Positions 36,457 through 44,689 of a stretch of DNA of 49,818 bases are shown in pieces. The notes beneath the pieces were generated by a model that ran no database searches, had not been told where the DNA came from, and saw nothing but the letters and a program-made list of their open reading frames with translations. A program made the position numbers and the translations under genes. The stretch's first letter is position 1; each line of letters starts with the position of its first letter. Source of the DNA: Cupriavidus sp. WGlv3 (GTDB lineage Bacteria > Pseudomonadota > Gammaproteobacteria > Burkholderiales > Burkholderiaceae); contig NZ_JALHRX010000029.1 of assembly GCF_023952475.1 (NCBI RefSeq), forward strand, positions 1 to 49,818, read 5' to 3'.

Positions 36457-37406
36457 GGGCGCTTCCTCGCGCGCAGGTCGCCCATCGGCTCGCGCGGGTT
36501 CAGCCAGTGGAACAGCGGCAGGACGATGCGGCCCACCGCGAGAAAGGCCACCTGGTACAGGATGGCGGGCAGGGAGTCGCGCGGCACCTCGCGCAGCAGG
36601 TACTTGCGCGCGCTGGCCAGGTCCAGGCAGGCAATCTGCAGGAAGTCGTCGCCGCGCCGGTAGTCGAGTTCACGCCGGCACAGTTCGTTGGCGCGCGCGT
36701 CGCGATGCTTTGGCGCTGCGTCGAAGGTCTTCTTCAGGTTGTCCGAGCCGCCGGTATAGGCATCGGTGATGACGAAGCGGGCCTCGTCGAAGCCCGCCGC
36801 CCGGTCGACGCCGAACACATGGCGGTGCGAGCGCATGATCTCGCGCGCCACGCTCAGGTGCTCGAAACTGCGGCGCGACGGCGCGAAGGGATTGGGGTAG
36901 GCGGAGACAAAGACCTCGGCCACCTTGCCGATGATCGCCGGCACCTGGGTCACGTTGCTGATCCAGACCGGGCGCAGGCCGCGGCGGAAGAACAGCAGGA
37001 TGCAGGTGAGCCCGTACAGCACCCAGGACAGTCCCTGCGCGCGATACCCCGGATCGACCATCACCAGCCCGAGGTGGATCGCCTCCACCGGCCGGCCCCG
37101 CAGCTCGATCGGCATCACCGAGAGCGCATTGAAAGCGATGGCACGGCCGCTGGCGCGGTCATACAGCAGGGTGATCACGGCCCGCCGCAGCCGTTCCGGA
37201 TCCCCGGAGAGCACGCCGTAATCCAGGTCCTTGCCAATGCCACGCTGCACGATGCCGCGCATCTCGGCCAGCATGGCGTCGAGCCGGGCGGGCTCCATCC
37301 ACATGCCGGGCCGCTCGACCACCCGGATCCGCACCGTGCGGCCGGCGTTCAGGCTCAGGTCGAGGTAGCGCAGCCGTGGTTGGATACGCCCGAGGAGTTT
37401 GAGCAT
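36453..37406 (-). CDS. GNAT-like N-acyltransferase, first gene of the five-gene operon
   Basis: A 317-residue protein with one GNAT core. LGLVMVDPGYRAQGLSWVLY is strand 4 plus the acyl-CoA pyrophosphate loop (RAQGLS). A long C-terminal part continues with NVTQVPAIIGKVAEVF and ends in a hydrophobic helix (AFLAVGRIVLPLF), perhaps membrane-associated. The fold recalls long N-acyl amino acid synthase-type GNATs, but that is a resemblance only. I start at the Met before LKLLGRIQ; the upstream open frame is not protein-like. A TATATC element about 55-60 nt upstream could be its -10 box. Confidence 0.75.
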   Translation of the reverse strand: MLKLLGRIQPRLRYLDLSLNAGRTVRIRVVERPGMWMEPARLDAMLAEMRGIVQRGIGKDLDYGVLSGDPERLRRAVITLLYDRASGRAIAFNALSVMPIELRGRPVEAIHLGLVMVDPGYRAQGLSWVLYGLTCILLFFRRGLRPVWISNVTQVPAIIGKVAEVFVSAYPNPFAPSRRSFEHLSVAREIMRSHRHVFGVDRAAGFDEARFVITDAYTGGSDNLKKTFDAAPKHRDARANELCRRELDYRRGDDFLQIACLDLASARKYLLREVPRDSLPAILYQVAFLAVGRIVLPLFHWLNPREPMGDLRARKRP

Positions 37407-37736
37407 GCAGGTTTGGCGCGGTGCCTTGTTCTTGTATGGCCGGACGGCGGAGAGCGTGATGTGGAGGATATAACACCGCGTCGCTGGTGTCACGGCGGGG
37501 AGGCAACGGGGAGGCGGGGGGTGTCGGCCTGCAAATTCTGCAACGCTGCCCCGCGGCTTGCTTGATACGACTGCAGTACAGGCCATCATCGGCGCGGGCG
37601 CGCGGCCCTGCTCGTGGAACGAAAGTTGCGTGGTTCTGGCTTCCCGCTGCCGGCGGCCCGCTGCTGAAATCAGGGTCGGCTCGCACGGGGAAGCAAGTCC
37701 TCAGACCGACCGACGTGTCACGACAAGGAGTTGGCA
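37407..37736. other. Divergent promoter region of the five-gene operon and the KTAG-repeat protein
   Basis: A 330-nt non-coding gap. On the minus strand TATATC near 37465-37470, preceded by GTGACA 15 nt upstream, is a weak sigma-70-like pair for the operon. On the plus strand nothing better than a TTGATA-like box near 37561 is seen. No RNA gene, dyad operator or precursor-peptide frame was recognised. Confidence 0.4.
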
Positions 37737-37964
37737 ATGAAATCAGGTTCGAGCGGGAAGACCGCAGGCAAGACCTCAGGCAAGACCGCTGGCAAGGCCG
37801 GCGCCGACAGGAAGAACCCGGGCGCGCGCATGGACCGCGAGCCCAGCGAGATCAAGAGCCGCAGCGCCGATCCGGGACAAAGCAGCTATGGCGGCTTTCG
37901 CAACGAGGATCCGCGCCGGCAGCACCAGGCCGAAACCGGCAAGCCGAAAAAGCCCGCGCGCTAG
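37737..37964 (+). CDS. Small basic Lys/Gly/Thr-repeat protein
   Basis: A 75-residue, highly charged and probably disordered protein. Residues 6-22 are tetrapeptide repeats of the GKT(A/S) type (GKTAGKTSGKTAGKAG), like those in histone H1-like tails. The rest is Arg/Asp/Gln-rich, with SSYGGFRNEDPRRQHQAE. It has no signal peptide and no cysteine. AAGGAG lies 8 nt before the ATG, so it is very likely translated. It is divergent from the five-gene operon and convergent with the glycosyltransferase (9-nt gap). It could be a nucleic-acid-binding or stress protein, or a partner of the operon; neither is shown. Confidence 0.75.
   Translation: MKSGSSGKTAGKTSGKTAGKAGADRKNPGARMDREPSEIKSRSADPGQSSYGGFRNEDPRRQHQAETGKPKKPAR
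37755..37802 (+). repeat. Four tandem 12-bp repeats inside the KTAG-repeat gene
   Basis: Units GGGAAGACCGCA, GGCAAGACCTCA, GGCAAGACCGCT and GGCAAGGCCGGC run head to tail in frame, each encoding one GK(T/A)(A/S/G) tetrapeptide. Changes in copy number would lengthen the basic tail without shifting the frame. Confidence 0.85.
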
Positions 37965-37973
37965 TGCAGCGCG

Positions 37974-39026
37974 CTAATGCCGCATGAAGCCGGAGATGGC
38001 TTCGGCATAGCGGCGCACCACGGTCTGGCGCTGGTGGTCGGCCAGGAACAGGCGCAGGCCTGGCTCGCTGCGGCGCGACTCGCCGGCGCAAACGGCCAGC
38101 ATGGTTTCGCATAACGTATCCACGCCGGGATCCACCACCCAGCCGAAGCCGTCGACCGCCTCCGGCAGCCCGCCGCGGCGCGTGACGATGACCTCGCAGC
38201 CGGCCGCCAGGCCTTCCAGGGCGACGATGCCGAAGGGCTCGTAGCCGGTCGACGGCACCACCAGGCAGGCATGCTGCGCCAGCATCGTCGCCACCACCGC
38301 GGGCCGCTGCGCGCCGGCAAAGGTCACGGCCTCCGCGCACTCCAGCGTTGCCGCCAGGGCCACCAGCACCGCGTACTGCGGCCCGTCGCCGATCACCGTC
38401 AGGCGGACCTCGGGCCGCATGGCGCGCAACCTGGCGAAGCTGCGCAGCAACAGGTCAACCCCTTTCTCCGTCACCAGCCGCCCGACAAAGGCGAAGCTGC
38501 CCGCCGGGCGCGGCGCGGCAGCGGGCTTGAACACGTCCTCGCGATAGCCGTTGTGAATCACCAGCGGCTGGCCTGGCAGCCATCCGGCCAGGTACCGGCT
38601 GACGCAGATGTTGTGGTAGAAGCGCGACATCCAGCGCTTGACGTTGCCCGCCGTGAAACGCCGCGTCTCGCCATAGTGGCTGTACGGGCCATGATGCGTC
38701 AGCACGATGCGGCGCCGCAGCACGGTGGCCAGCAGCACGTCGTAGAACGTCAGGCCGACGAACACCACCAGCGGGTGCCGCAGCATGGCGCGCGCCAGTT
38801 CTGCCATGCCCGCCACGCGCGTGACCGGATAGGGAAACGCCGGCGCGTCGCCCGCGGCCGCCGGCGTGCGCGTCGCCAGCTCGATCCGATAGCCCAGCTC
38901 GGTCAGTCCCAGCGCCAGGTCTTCGGCAAAGCGCTCCATGCCGCCCACCGAGGGATGGAACGGGGCGCTGAATATCAGCAGATCGGGCAGCGGCGGCGCG
39001 ATGTCCGGGGGCTCGGGCTGGCTCAT
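37974..39026 (-). CDS. GT4-family glycosyltransferase
   Basis: A 350-residue retaining glycosyltransferase of the GT-B fold. The N-terminal lobe has FSAPFHPSVGGMERFAEDLA, the classic GT4 glycine-rich opening. The C-terminal lobe has FAFVGRLVTEKGVDLLL and the sugar-nucleotide EPFGIVALEGLAAG motif with the E-x7-E pair. No signal peptide; probably cytoplasmic at the membrane face. I start at the Met before SQPEPP. Acceptor and sugar unknown. It sits between the KTAG-repeat gene and a two-component system. A link to the operon beyond is possible but unproven. Confidence 0.9.
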   Translation of the reverse strand: MSQPEPPDIAPPLPDLLIFSAPFHPSVGGMERFAEDLALGLTELGYRIELATRTPAAAGDAPAFPYPVTRVAGMAELARAMLRHPLVVFVGLTFYDVLLATVLRRRIVLTHHGPYSHYGETRRFTAGNVKRWMSRFYHNICVSRYLAGWLPGQPLVIHNGYREDVFKPAAAPRPAGSFAFVGRLVTEKGVDLLLRSFARLRAMRPEVRLTVIGDGPQYAVLVALAATLECAEAVTFAGAQRPAVVATMLAQHACLVVPSTGYEPFGIVALEGLAAGCEVIVTRRGGLPEAVDGFGWVVDPGVDTLCETMLAVCAGESRRSEPGLRLFLADHQRQTVVRRYAEAISGFMRH

Positions 39027-39424
39027 CCTCGTTGCGCTCCATGGCTTGCACAGCACAGGCCCCCGCAGAGGGGACGGCGACGCTCAAGCATGCCGTCAGG
39101 CGATGCGGCGTTCGGTGCGCTGGCGCACGGAGGGCGGGTCAGGCGGGGAGGAGATCGGTATCGGCAACGACGGTGGCTTGTGGCCGGCAGACAGGAGGCG
39201 CAGCGCGAGACCTCTGCCATGCCGGGCGCCGCCGCGGGCGGTGGGACGATCCGTCAACTGCCCGTCCCTTATTGCTAAATGGGCTGGCTGGCAAGTTGGT
39301 AGAATCCCTGATCCCATGCAGCCGGACAGCGCCGTATCGCGACGCTGCGCCCCGGGGGCGGCCCCGTGATTCGCACGGAAGTGTCCTCTGCGGATTGCCC
39401 CGGCCGTATCGAGACATAACGCGC
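39027..39424. other. Divergent intergenic region before the response regulator
   Basis: A 398-nt gap without a convincing gene. It contains a GGGACG/CGTCCC 6-bp dyad (39243-39268) followed by TTATT, which may be a weak terminator or operator, and a TAGAAT box at 39300-39305 that could be the -10 element of the regulator-kinase pair. Confidence 0.45.
39300..39305 (+). promoter_or_regulatory. Candidate -10 box of the response regulator gene
   Basis: TAGAAT in the context TTGGTAGAATCC matches the sigma-70 -10 consensus at five of six bases, but no good -35 box lies 16-18 nt upstream. It would give a leader of about 110 nt. The same TAGAATC context recurs at 48691. Confidence 0.3.
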
Positions 39425-40075
39425 ATGCCCCCACGTACCTTCTCTGTCGTGATCGCCGACGATCACCCGGTCATCCAGCTCGCCGTCAAGAGCACCCTGA
39501 GCACGGTCCCGGACCTGCACGTCTGCGCGACGTGCTCGTCGGGCAAGGAACTGTTCGCCGCGCTGGCCACGCATCGCCCCGACCTGGTCGTCACCGACTT
39601 CACCATGGGCCGTTCCGAGGGCAATGACGATGGGCTGCGCCTGATGCAGCGGCTCAGGCAGTCCAGCCCCGCCACGCCGGTCGTGGTCTTTACGATGCTG
39701 ACCAATGGCGGCCTGCTCACCCGCATCAGGGAGGCGGGCGTCGCCGCGATCGTCGGCAAGAACGAGGATCCGGCCGTGCTGCGGCAGATCTGCCTCGACG
39801 CGCTGGCCGGCCACCGCCAGCGCCTGTCGCCGGCGATCGCCGGCCTGATGGCGAGCGCCGGCGCGCGCGCCGATGGCGCTGCGAGCCCGCTGTCTCCCAG
39901 GGAGATCGAGGTGGTGCGCATGTTCGCGGCGGGCAGCACCGTCACGGCCATCGCTGCCTACCTGCATCGGTCGCTGGCAACCGTCGCGACGCAGAAGCGC
40001 TCGGCCATGCGCAAGCTGAATATCACCAGCAATGCCGACCTGGTTGCCTACGCGCGCGACCACGGCCTGGCATGA
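39425..40075 (+). CDS. NarL/FixJ-type response regulator (RcsB-like)
   Basis: A 216-residue two-component regulator. The receiver domain (about 5-125) has the acidic pair Asp12-Asp13, phosphoacceptor Asp58 (VVTDFTMG), Thr90 and Lys112. The LuxR-type helix-turn-helix (about 148-210) reads SPREIEVVRMFAAGSTVTAI with a recognition helix in SLATVATQKRSAMRKL. Receiver sequence and the partner's architecture resemble the RcsB/EvgA group. The stop overlaps the hybrid kinase start (ATGA), so the two are translated together. Confidence 0.92.
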   Translation: MPPRTFSVVIADDHPVIQLAVKSTLSTVPDLHVCATCSSGKELFAALATHRPDLVVTDFTMGRSEGNDDGLRLMQRLRQSSPATPVVVFTMLTNGGLLTRIREAGVAAIVGKNEDPAVLRQICLDALAGHRQRLSPAIAGLMASAGARADGAASPLSPREIEVVRMFAAGSTVTAIAAYLHRSLATVATQKRSAMRKLNITSNADLVAYARDHGLA

Positions 40076-43035
40076 CGCCCGGCCCGTTCGAGCCGCCCGC
40101 GCCGGCGCCACCGCCGGCTGACCTGCACGCCATCGAACGCAACCTGCAGCGCGAACGTCGGGTCTTTACGATGGTGGTGCTGCTGCTGGCGCTGGTCGTG
40201 GTGGCCAGCGCCGCGGCAACCGTGCTGGTCCGGCTGAACGGCTCGTTGCGCGCGCAGGAGCAGGTGGCCAGGCTGTATGAGCAAGGCGTGGTCGATGCAT
40301 TGCTGGCACGCCGCAGCACGCTGGCCGCGACCAACCTGATCCTGGAACTGCACGCCAGCGGCACCTTTCCGGCCGCGCCGGGGCGGCCGGCCGGCCATCT
40401 GTGCCGGCGGGTCTCGCCGCCGTTGCCCGCGGACGAGGTGCTGCAGCGCAGTTGCGACCAGGCGGTCCGCACGCTAACGGCCGCCAGCCAGAAGCCGTCG
40501 ATCGAGATGATCTCGCTGGCCAGCGGCGCCATGTATCGCTACGAGGCGGCGGACCCGGCGCCAGCGGCCACGCGCGCGGCGCCGCCGCGGATGCCGCCCC
40601 CGGCGATCATCGCCGCGGTACTGGAGAGCTTTCGCGGCCGCGACCTTGACCTGCTGCAGGCGGCCAGGGAGAAGCGCGTGATCTGGAAGGGCATCGCGGC
40701 CGGCGCGGACGGGCATGAGCCGGAGATCCTCGGCGCATCGCTGGTCGCGCGGGGCGATGCGCTCTACGCCATCGTGCTGACGCGCATGCCGCTGCGCGCG
40801 CTGCTGCGGCCGGCAGGGCCCAACCTGCCGATCCCCGAACCTATCGTCTTCGACAGTGCGGGCATGCCGCTGGTGGCGGCGCCTGCCCGCGCCGGCATGC
40901 AGCGCCTGGACCTGCGGCTGGCGCAGCAGCCGGACGGGTTGTTCCACTGGGTCCCGGACTATGGCTGGGCCTTGCGCCGCCCGCCGCTGGTGGCCGACTT
41001 CGGGCATCTGATCTTTGCGCTGCCGATCGGCCACCAGCTTGGGGAAATGGCGGGTGAGCTGGGCGTGATCGGCCTGATCGCCGCCGCGCTGATCGGCTTG
41101 CTGTTTGCGATGTACCGCTACTGGAACTATCGCTTCCTTACCGGCACCTATGCCGAATCGGCGCGCGCGCAGCGGCTGCTGCACGAGGCGAAACTCGCCA
41201 GCGATGCGGCCGCCAGGGCCAGGGTGGCGTTCTTTGCGTCGATCAGCCATGAGATACGCACGCCGCTTGCCTCGCTGCTGGGCAATCTGGAGCTGGTCAC
41301 GATGGGTGCGCTGGAACCGGCGCAGCGGGCACGCGTCAGTGCCATGCAGGTGTCGGCCGAGGGCCTGCTGCAGATCGTCAACGACGTGCTCGACTTTTCC
41401 CGTATCGATGTCGGTGCCTTCAGCCTTGCCGAGGAACCGGTATCCGTTACGGCGTTTTTCAGCCGGATCGCGCTCGCGCACGCACCGCTGGCGGGGCAGT
41501 GCAAGCTCGGCTTCCTGGCGGTGTACGGCAGCGAGCTGCCCGCAAGCGTCGAACTCGACCCGGTGCGCGTGACCCAGATCGTCGGCAACCTGCTCGGCAA
41601 TGCGTTCAAGTTCACGCCAGCGGGCAAGGTCGTGTTGCGCGCGCGGTGGGTCGACGGGCACCTGGAGATCGTCGTTTCCGACACCGGTATCGGCATACCC
41701 GAGGCGTGCCAGGGGCGGCTGTTCCAGCCGTTCTCCCAGGTCGGCGACAACCGCCTCGGCCAGGCGCGCGGAACCGGGCTTGGCCTGTCGGTCTGCCTGC
41801 GGCTGGTGGAGCGGATGCAGGGCCATATCGCGCTGGACAGCATCGTGGGCGTCGGCACGCGGGTGACGGTGCGCCTGCCGCTGCGGGTGGTCGATGCGGC
41901 GCCGTCGCCGCGGCTGCGGCTGCCGCGCAACCGGACGCTGGTGCTGGCGCGCGAGGCCGAATGCCTCGAAGGCCTGCTGAACCATTTCGACTGGGGCGCA
42001 TGCCAGCCATCGGCGCGCACGGACACCGATGCGCCGGTGGACGCCGACAGCCATGACTGCCTGCTGGTGGCCGATGGCTTCGATCCCGTCGAAGTCATGG
42101 CCTGGTGGCGCAGGCCTGCCGCGATCGTCTGGCTGAAGCAGTCGGGGCCGCCCGTCGCCACCACGCGGCCAGACGGCGGCAGCGAGGTGTCCGCCTATAG
42201 CCTGACCGGCATCCATGCCGCCGTCGTGGCGGTGGTGACCAGGGTGGAGGCGTTGCCGCAACCGGCCGCCAGCCAGTCCGGCTTCGATGGAGCGGCGCGC
42301 GTGCCGGCGCCTCTGGCCGGACGCGGGGTGCTGGTCGCCGAAGACAATCTGCTCAACCGCAACCTGCTGCGCGACCAGCTGCTCGCCCTCGGCGCCAGCG
42401 TGATCGCGGCGGGCAATGGCAACGAGGCCATGGCCATGCTGCGACAACATGGCGATGGCGTGGACGCGGTCCTGACCGACATCGACATGCCGGTGATGAA
42501 TGGCTTCGACCTGCTCGGCGAAATCAGGCGTGCCGGCATGCGGATCCCGGTGTACGCCGTGAGCGCCAGCGCGCAGCCGGACGATGTGGCGCGCGGGATG
42601 GCGGGCGGGTTCAGCGGCTACCTGACCAAGCCGGTGTCTCTCGCCGCGCTCGTCTCGGTCCTCGTCCGCATCGACGATACGGCCGGGGCGATGCAACGGG
42701 AAGCCGCACAGTCTGACACGCTGGCGGATGAGGCGCTGCCCGAACTGCCGGCGGTGCCCGGCGAATACGCCGAAGCCTTCCTTGCGCAGACCGGCGCGGA
42801 CCTGGCGCAATACGATGCCGTCCGGGCCGCGCGCGACGTGCATCGGCTGGAACGGCTGCTGCATCGGATCTCGGGCACCCTGGCCGTGCTCGGCGGCTCG
42901 CAGCTGGCCGAGCTGTGCGCAGACCTGCGCGACTATGCAGTGGACAAAGGGGACTGGGACGACGAGATCGAATGCCAGTCCGGCTACATCGCGCAGCGCC
43001 TGCGGCAGATGTGCGAGGCGCTGGTGACCGGTTAG
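40072..43035 (+). CDS. Hybrid sensor histidine kinase with receiver and HPt domains
   Basis: A 987-residue inner-membrane kinase. Helix 1 is at about 32-55. A ~270-residue periplasmic sensor region follows, then helix 2 at about 325-348. The dimerisation domain has phospho-accepting His393 (SHEIRTPLASLLG), followed by an HATPase domain with GNAFKFTPAG and DTGIGIP. The receiver has Asp803 (LTDIDMPVMNG) and the C-terminal HPt-like module has His931 (LLHRISGTLAVLG). All four phosphorelay stations for the cognate regulator are therefore present in the pair. The sensor domain is not one I recognise. Confidence 0.93.
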   Translation: MTPGPFEPPAPAPPPADLHAIERNLQRERRVFTMVVLLLALVVVASAAATVLVRLNGSLRAQEQVARLYEQGVVDALLARRSTLAATNLILELHASGTFPAAPGRPAGHLCRRVSPPLPADEVLQRSCDQAVRTLTAASQKPSIEMISLASGAMYRYEAADPAPAATRAAPPRMPPPAIIAAVLESFRGRDLDLLQAAREKRVIWKGIAAGADGHEPEILGASLVARGDALYAIVLTRMPLRALLRPAGPNLPIPEPIVFDSAGMPLVAAPARAGMQRLDLRLAQQPDGLFHWVPDYGWALRRPPLVADFGHLIFALPIGHQLGEMAGELGVIGLIAAALIGLLFAMYRYWNYRFLTGTYAESARAQRLLHEAKLASDAAARARVAFFASISHEIRTPLASLLGNLELVTMGALEPAQRARVSAMQVSAEGLLQIVNDVLDFSRIDVGAFSLAEEPVSVTAFFSRIALAHAPLAGQCKLGFLAVYGSELPASVELDPVRVTQIVGNLLGNAFKFTPAGKVVLRARWVDGHLEIVVSDTGIGIPEACQGRLFQPFSQVGDNRLGQARGTGLGLSVCLRLVERMQGHIALDSIVGVGTRVTVRLPLRVVDAAPSPRLRLPRNRTLVLAREAECLEGLLNHFDWGACQPSARTDTDAPVDADSHDCLLVADGFDPVEVMAWWRRPAAIVWLKQSGPPVATTRPDGGSEVSAYSLTGIHAAVVAVVTRVEALPQPAASQSGFDGAARVPAPLAGRGVLVAEDNLLNRNLLRDQLLALGASVIAAGNGNEAMAMLRQHGDGVDAVLTDIDMPVMNGFDLLGEIRRAGMRIPVYAVSASAQPDDVARGMAGGFSGYLTKPVSLAALVSVLVRIDDTAGAMQREAAQSDTLADEALPELPAVPGEYAEAFLAQTGADLAQYDAVRAARDVHRLERLLHRISGTLAVLGGSQLAELCADLRDYAVDKGDWDDEIECQSGYIAQRLRQMCEALVTG

Positions 43036-43056
43036 GCGCAGTCCGCGTAGACGCTG

Positions 43057-43527
43057 CTAGAGGACGGCGCACGCTTCGGCGCTGCCGGCCAGCGTCAGGC
43101 TGACCGGCGCGTCGCTGCGCAACAGCACGCACAGGTAGGCGCCGGTGAGGTCCTGCGGGCGCGGGTCTTCCTGCCACAGCGGTGGCGGCGGCACCGTGGC
43201 GGCGTGTCGCTTGCCCTCGGCGGACGCGGCGCCGGGCGCGCCGGCGGCGGCATCGGTCCAGCTGATCTCGATCGCCTTGTCGGGCCGCCCGCCAGGGAAG
43301 CAGAACGACGGCGACGACTGCGAGTGGCGCGACACCGGCCCGGTTTCGCAACGGCCGGCGCGCACGCCGGTCACGTCATGGCCGGTACGGTTGACGGCGA
43401 CGATCCGCGTCCATGGCCACGGTTCCTGGAACGGGTTCAGGGTCTCGGCAGTGGGGATCGCGCATCCGCTCAGGGTGCTAGCGGCGGCGGCAATGACGCC
43501 GGCGCACGTCAGGGAAACAGCATTCAT
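43057..43527 (-). CDS. Small hypothetical lipoprotein
   Basis: A 156-residue protein with a lipoprotein signal peptide: hydrophobic residues 5-18, then TLSGC with lipidated Cys22. The mature part begins AIPTAETLNPFQEPWPWTRI, includes the cysteines CETG and FCFPGG, and ends CVLLRSDAPVSLTLAG...CAVL, suggesting a small beta-rich periplasmic domain stabilised by disulfides. I do not recognise the family. Convergent with the hybrid kinase, with 21 nt between stops. Confidence 0.72.
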   Translation of the reverse strand: MNAVSLTCAGVIAAAASTLSGCAIPTAETLNPFQEPWPWTRIVAVNRTGHDVTGVRAGRCETGPVSRHSQSSPSFCFPGGRPDKAIEISWTDAAAGAPGAASAEGKRHAATVPPPPLWQEDPRPQDLTGAYLCVLLRSDAPVSLTLAGSAEACAVL

Positions 43528-43803
43528 GGTGGCAACGGGTTCACGCGGACCCGGACGACACCCGGGTGTGTGCAAAGGCCGTCAGCGTATGCGCGGCCCG
43601 GGCGCGCGGGCTATCACAGGACTTCGAATCCGCGCGCCAGGGCCGGGCTGGGGCGAACCTGTCGAGCGTGCCCGTGCCGACTTTCTAATTCCTTTGATAG
43701 CCGCAGACGAGGCGCTGCCATAAGGTGTGCGCTCTGCCGGGATGCGGCCGGCGCGCCGGTGCGCATCGACGGCCGCGCAAGGACTTCGGAGGAAACTGCA
43801 AAC

Positions 43804-44142
43804 ATGATCGAAAACTGCCGATCGGCCGCCACGGCGACAGCCATTGCACTGCTGGTGATGGCGGCCGTGCCGGCGCACGCCCAGCACCCGCCCACGCCCG
43901 CGCGGCCAGCGGCCCTGGACCCGCCCGCGTGCACGGGCGCCGGGCTTGCCGCGACGGCGGCGGCATGCCGCGCTGCGGACGATCCCGGCCGCAGCAAGTA
44001 CAACCTGCTGTACGCCGACGATGCGCCGGAAGCCGTGGACACGGTGCCGCCGGCAGAATTCGCTCAATCGGACCAGCCGGCGCGACGCACGTCGCAGGAC
44101 GCGCCCCGCGCCGGGTTGCGCGGCGCAGCAGCGGGTTCCTGA
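43804..44142 (+). CDS. Secreted hypothetical protein
   Basis: A 112-residue protein with a clear Sec signal peptide (residues 1-26, ending VPAHA-Q). The mature part is short and Ala/Pro/Asp-rich with two cysteines (PPACTGAGLAATAAACRA) that could form a disulfide; no known domain is seen. CGGAGGA 11 nt before the ATG supports translation. First gene of the DUF3302-HlyD-outer membrane factor cluster, 52 nt ahead of the DUF3302 gene. A weak TTGATA/CATAAG pair at 43694-43724 (19-nt spacing) may be its promoter. Confidence 0.68.
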   Translation: MIENCRSAATATAIALLVMAAVPAHAQHPPTPARPAALDPPACTGAGLAATAAACRAADDPGRSKYNLLYADDAPEAVDTVPPAEFAQSDQPARRTSQDAPRAGLRGAAAGS

Positions 44143-44194
44143 GCGCATGCACGCGGCAGCGCCGCGCCCCCGTGTTCCATCCCATCGTTACGCC

Positions 44195-44689
44195 ATGAAA
44201 CTGCGACCACACCTGCTGGCGGGCATCGCCCTGCTGGCGTCGACTGAACCCGCCTTCGCCTCGCTGCTCAGCGGCAAGGCACTCGAGACCGCCGCCAATG
44301 CCATCTCCTGGGTGGTGCTGGTATTCGTGCCGGCAGGCGCGATCTACCTGTTCTGGATGCTCCATATCTGGCCGGAGCGGATCGCGCAGCGCAAGCGCCA
44401 TCCGCAGCAGGAGGCGATCCACGCGCTGTGCCTGCTCTCGCTGTTCTTCGGCGGGCTGCTGTGGCCGCTGGCCTGGCTCTGGGCGCATACCAAGCCGGTG
44501 TTCTACCGGGCCGCGTATGGCACCGACAAGGCACCGGAAGACAATGAAGCCACCGCGCAGGGCAGCGTGGCATCCGCTTCCTGCAAGAGCCAGGACCGCG
44601 CACGCGGCCCGGGCCGTGCCGCCAACGCGCCGGCGGCCGCGGCGCAGCCGGTCGCCAGCGCCATGCGCGAGCGCAAGGAGCCGATCTGA
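44195..44689 (+). CDS. DUF3302 inner-membrane protein (YibI-like)
   Basis: A 164-residue membrane protein with an N-terminal signal-like helix (5-23) and two further helices (about 38-58 and 75-95). WVVLVFVPAGAIYLFWMLH and the WPERIAQRKRHPQ loop match the DUF3302 family, whose E. coli member yibI is paired with the HlyD-like yibH. The C-terminal 60 residues are polar and low-complexity. Its stop directly abuts the HlyD start (TGAATG), so the two are coupled. The molecular function of DUF3302 is unknown. Confidence 0.83.
   Translation: MKLRPHLLAGIALLASTEPAFASLLSGKALETAANAISWVVLVFVPAGAIYLFWMLHIWPERIAQRKRHPQQEAIHALCLLSLFFGGLLWPLAWLWAHTKPVFYRAAYGTDKAPEDNEATAQGSVASASCKSQDRARGPGRAANAPAAAAQPVASAMRERKEPI

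Noticed and set aside
32207..37406. Thiazole/oxazole-modified peptide (TOMM) cluster
   Set aside because: E1-like and nitroreductase folds are present, but there is no YcaO protein and no Cys/Ser/Thr-rich precursor peptide; the 75-residue neighbour has no cysteine.
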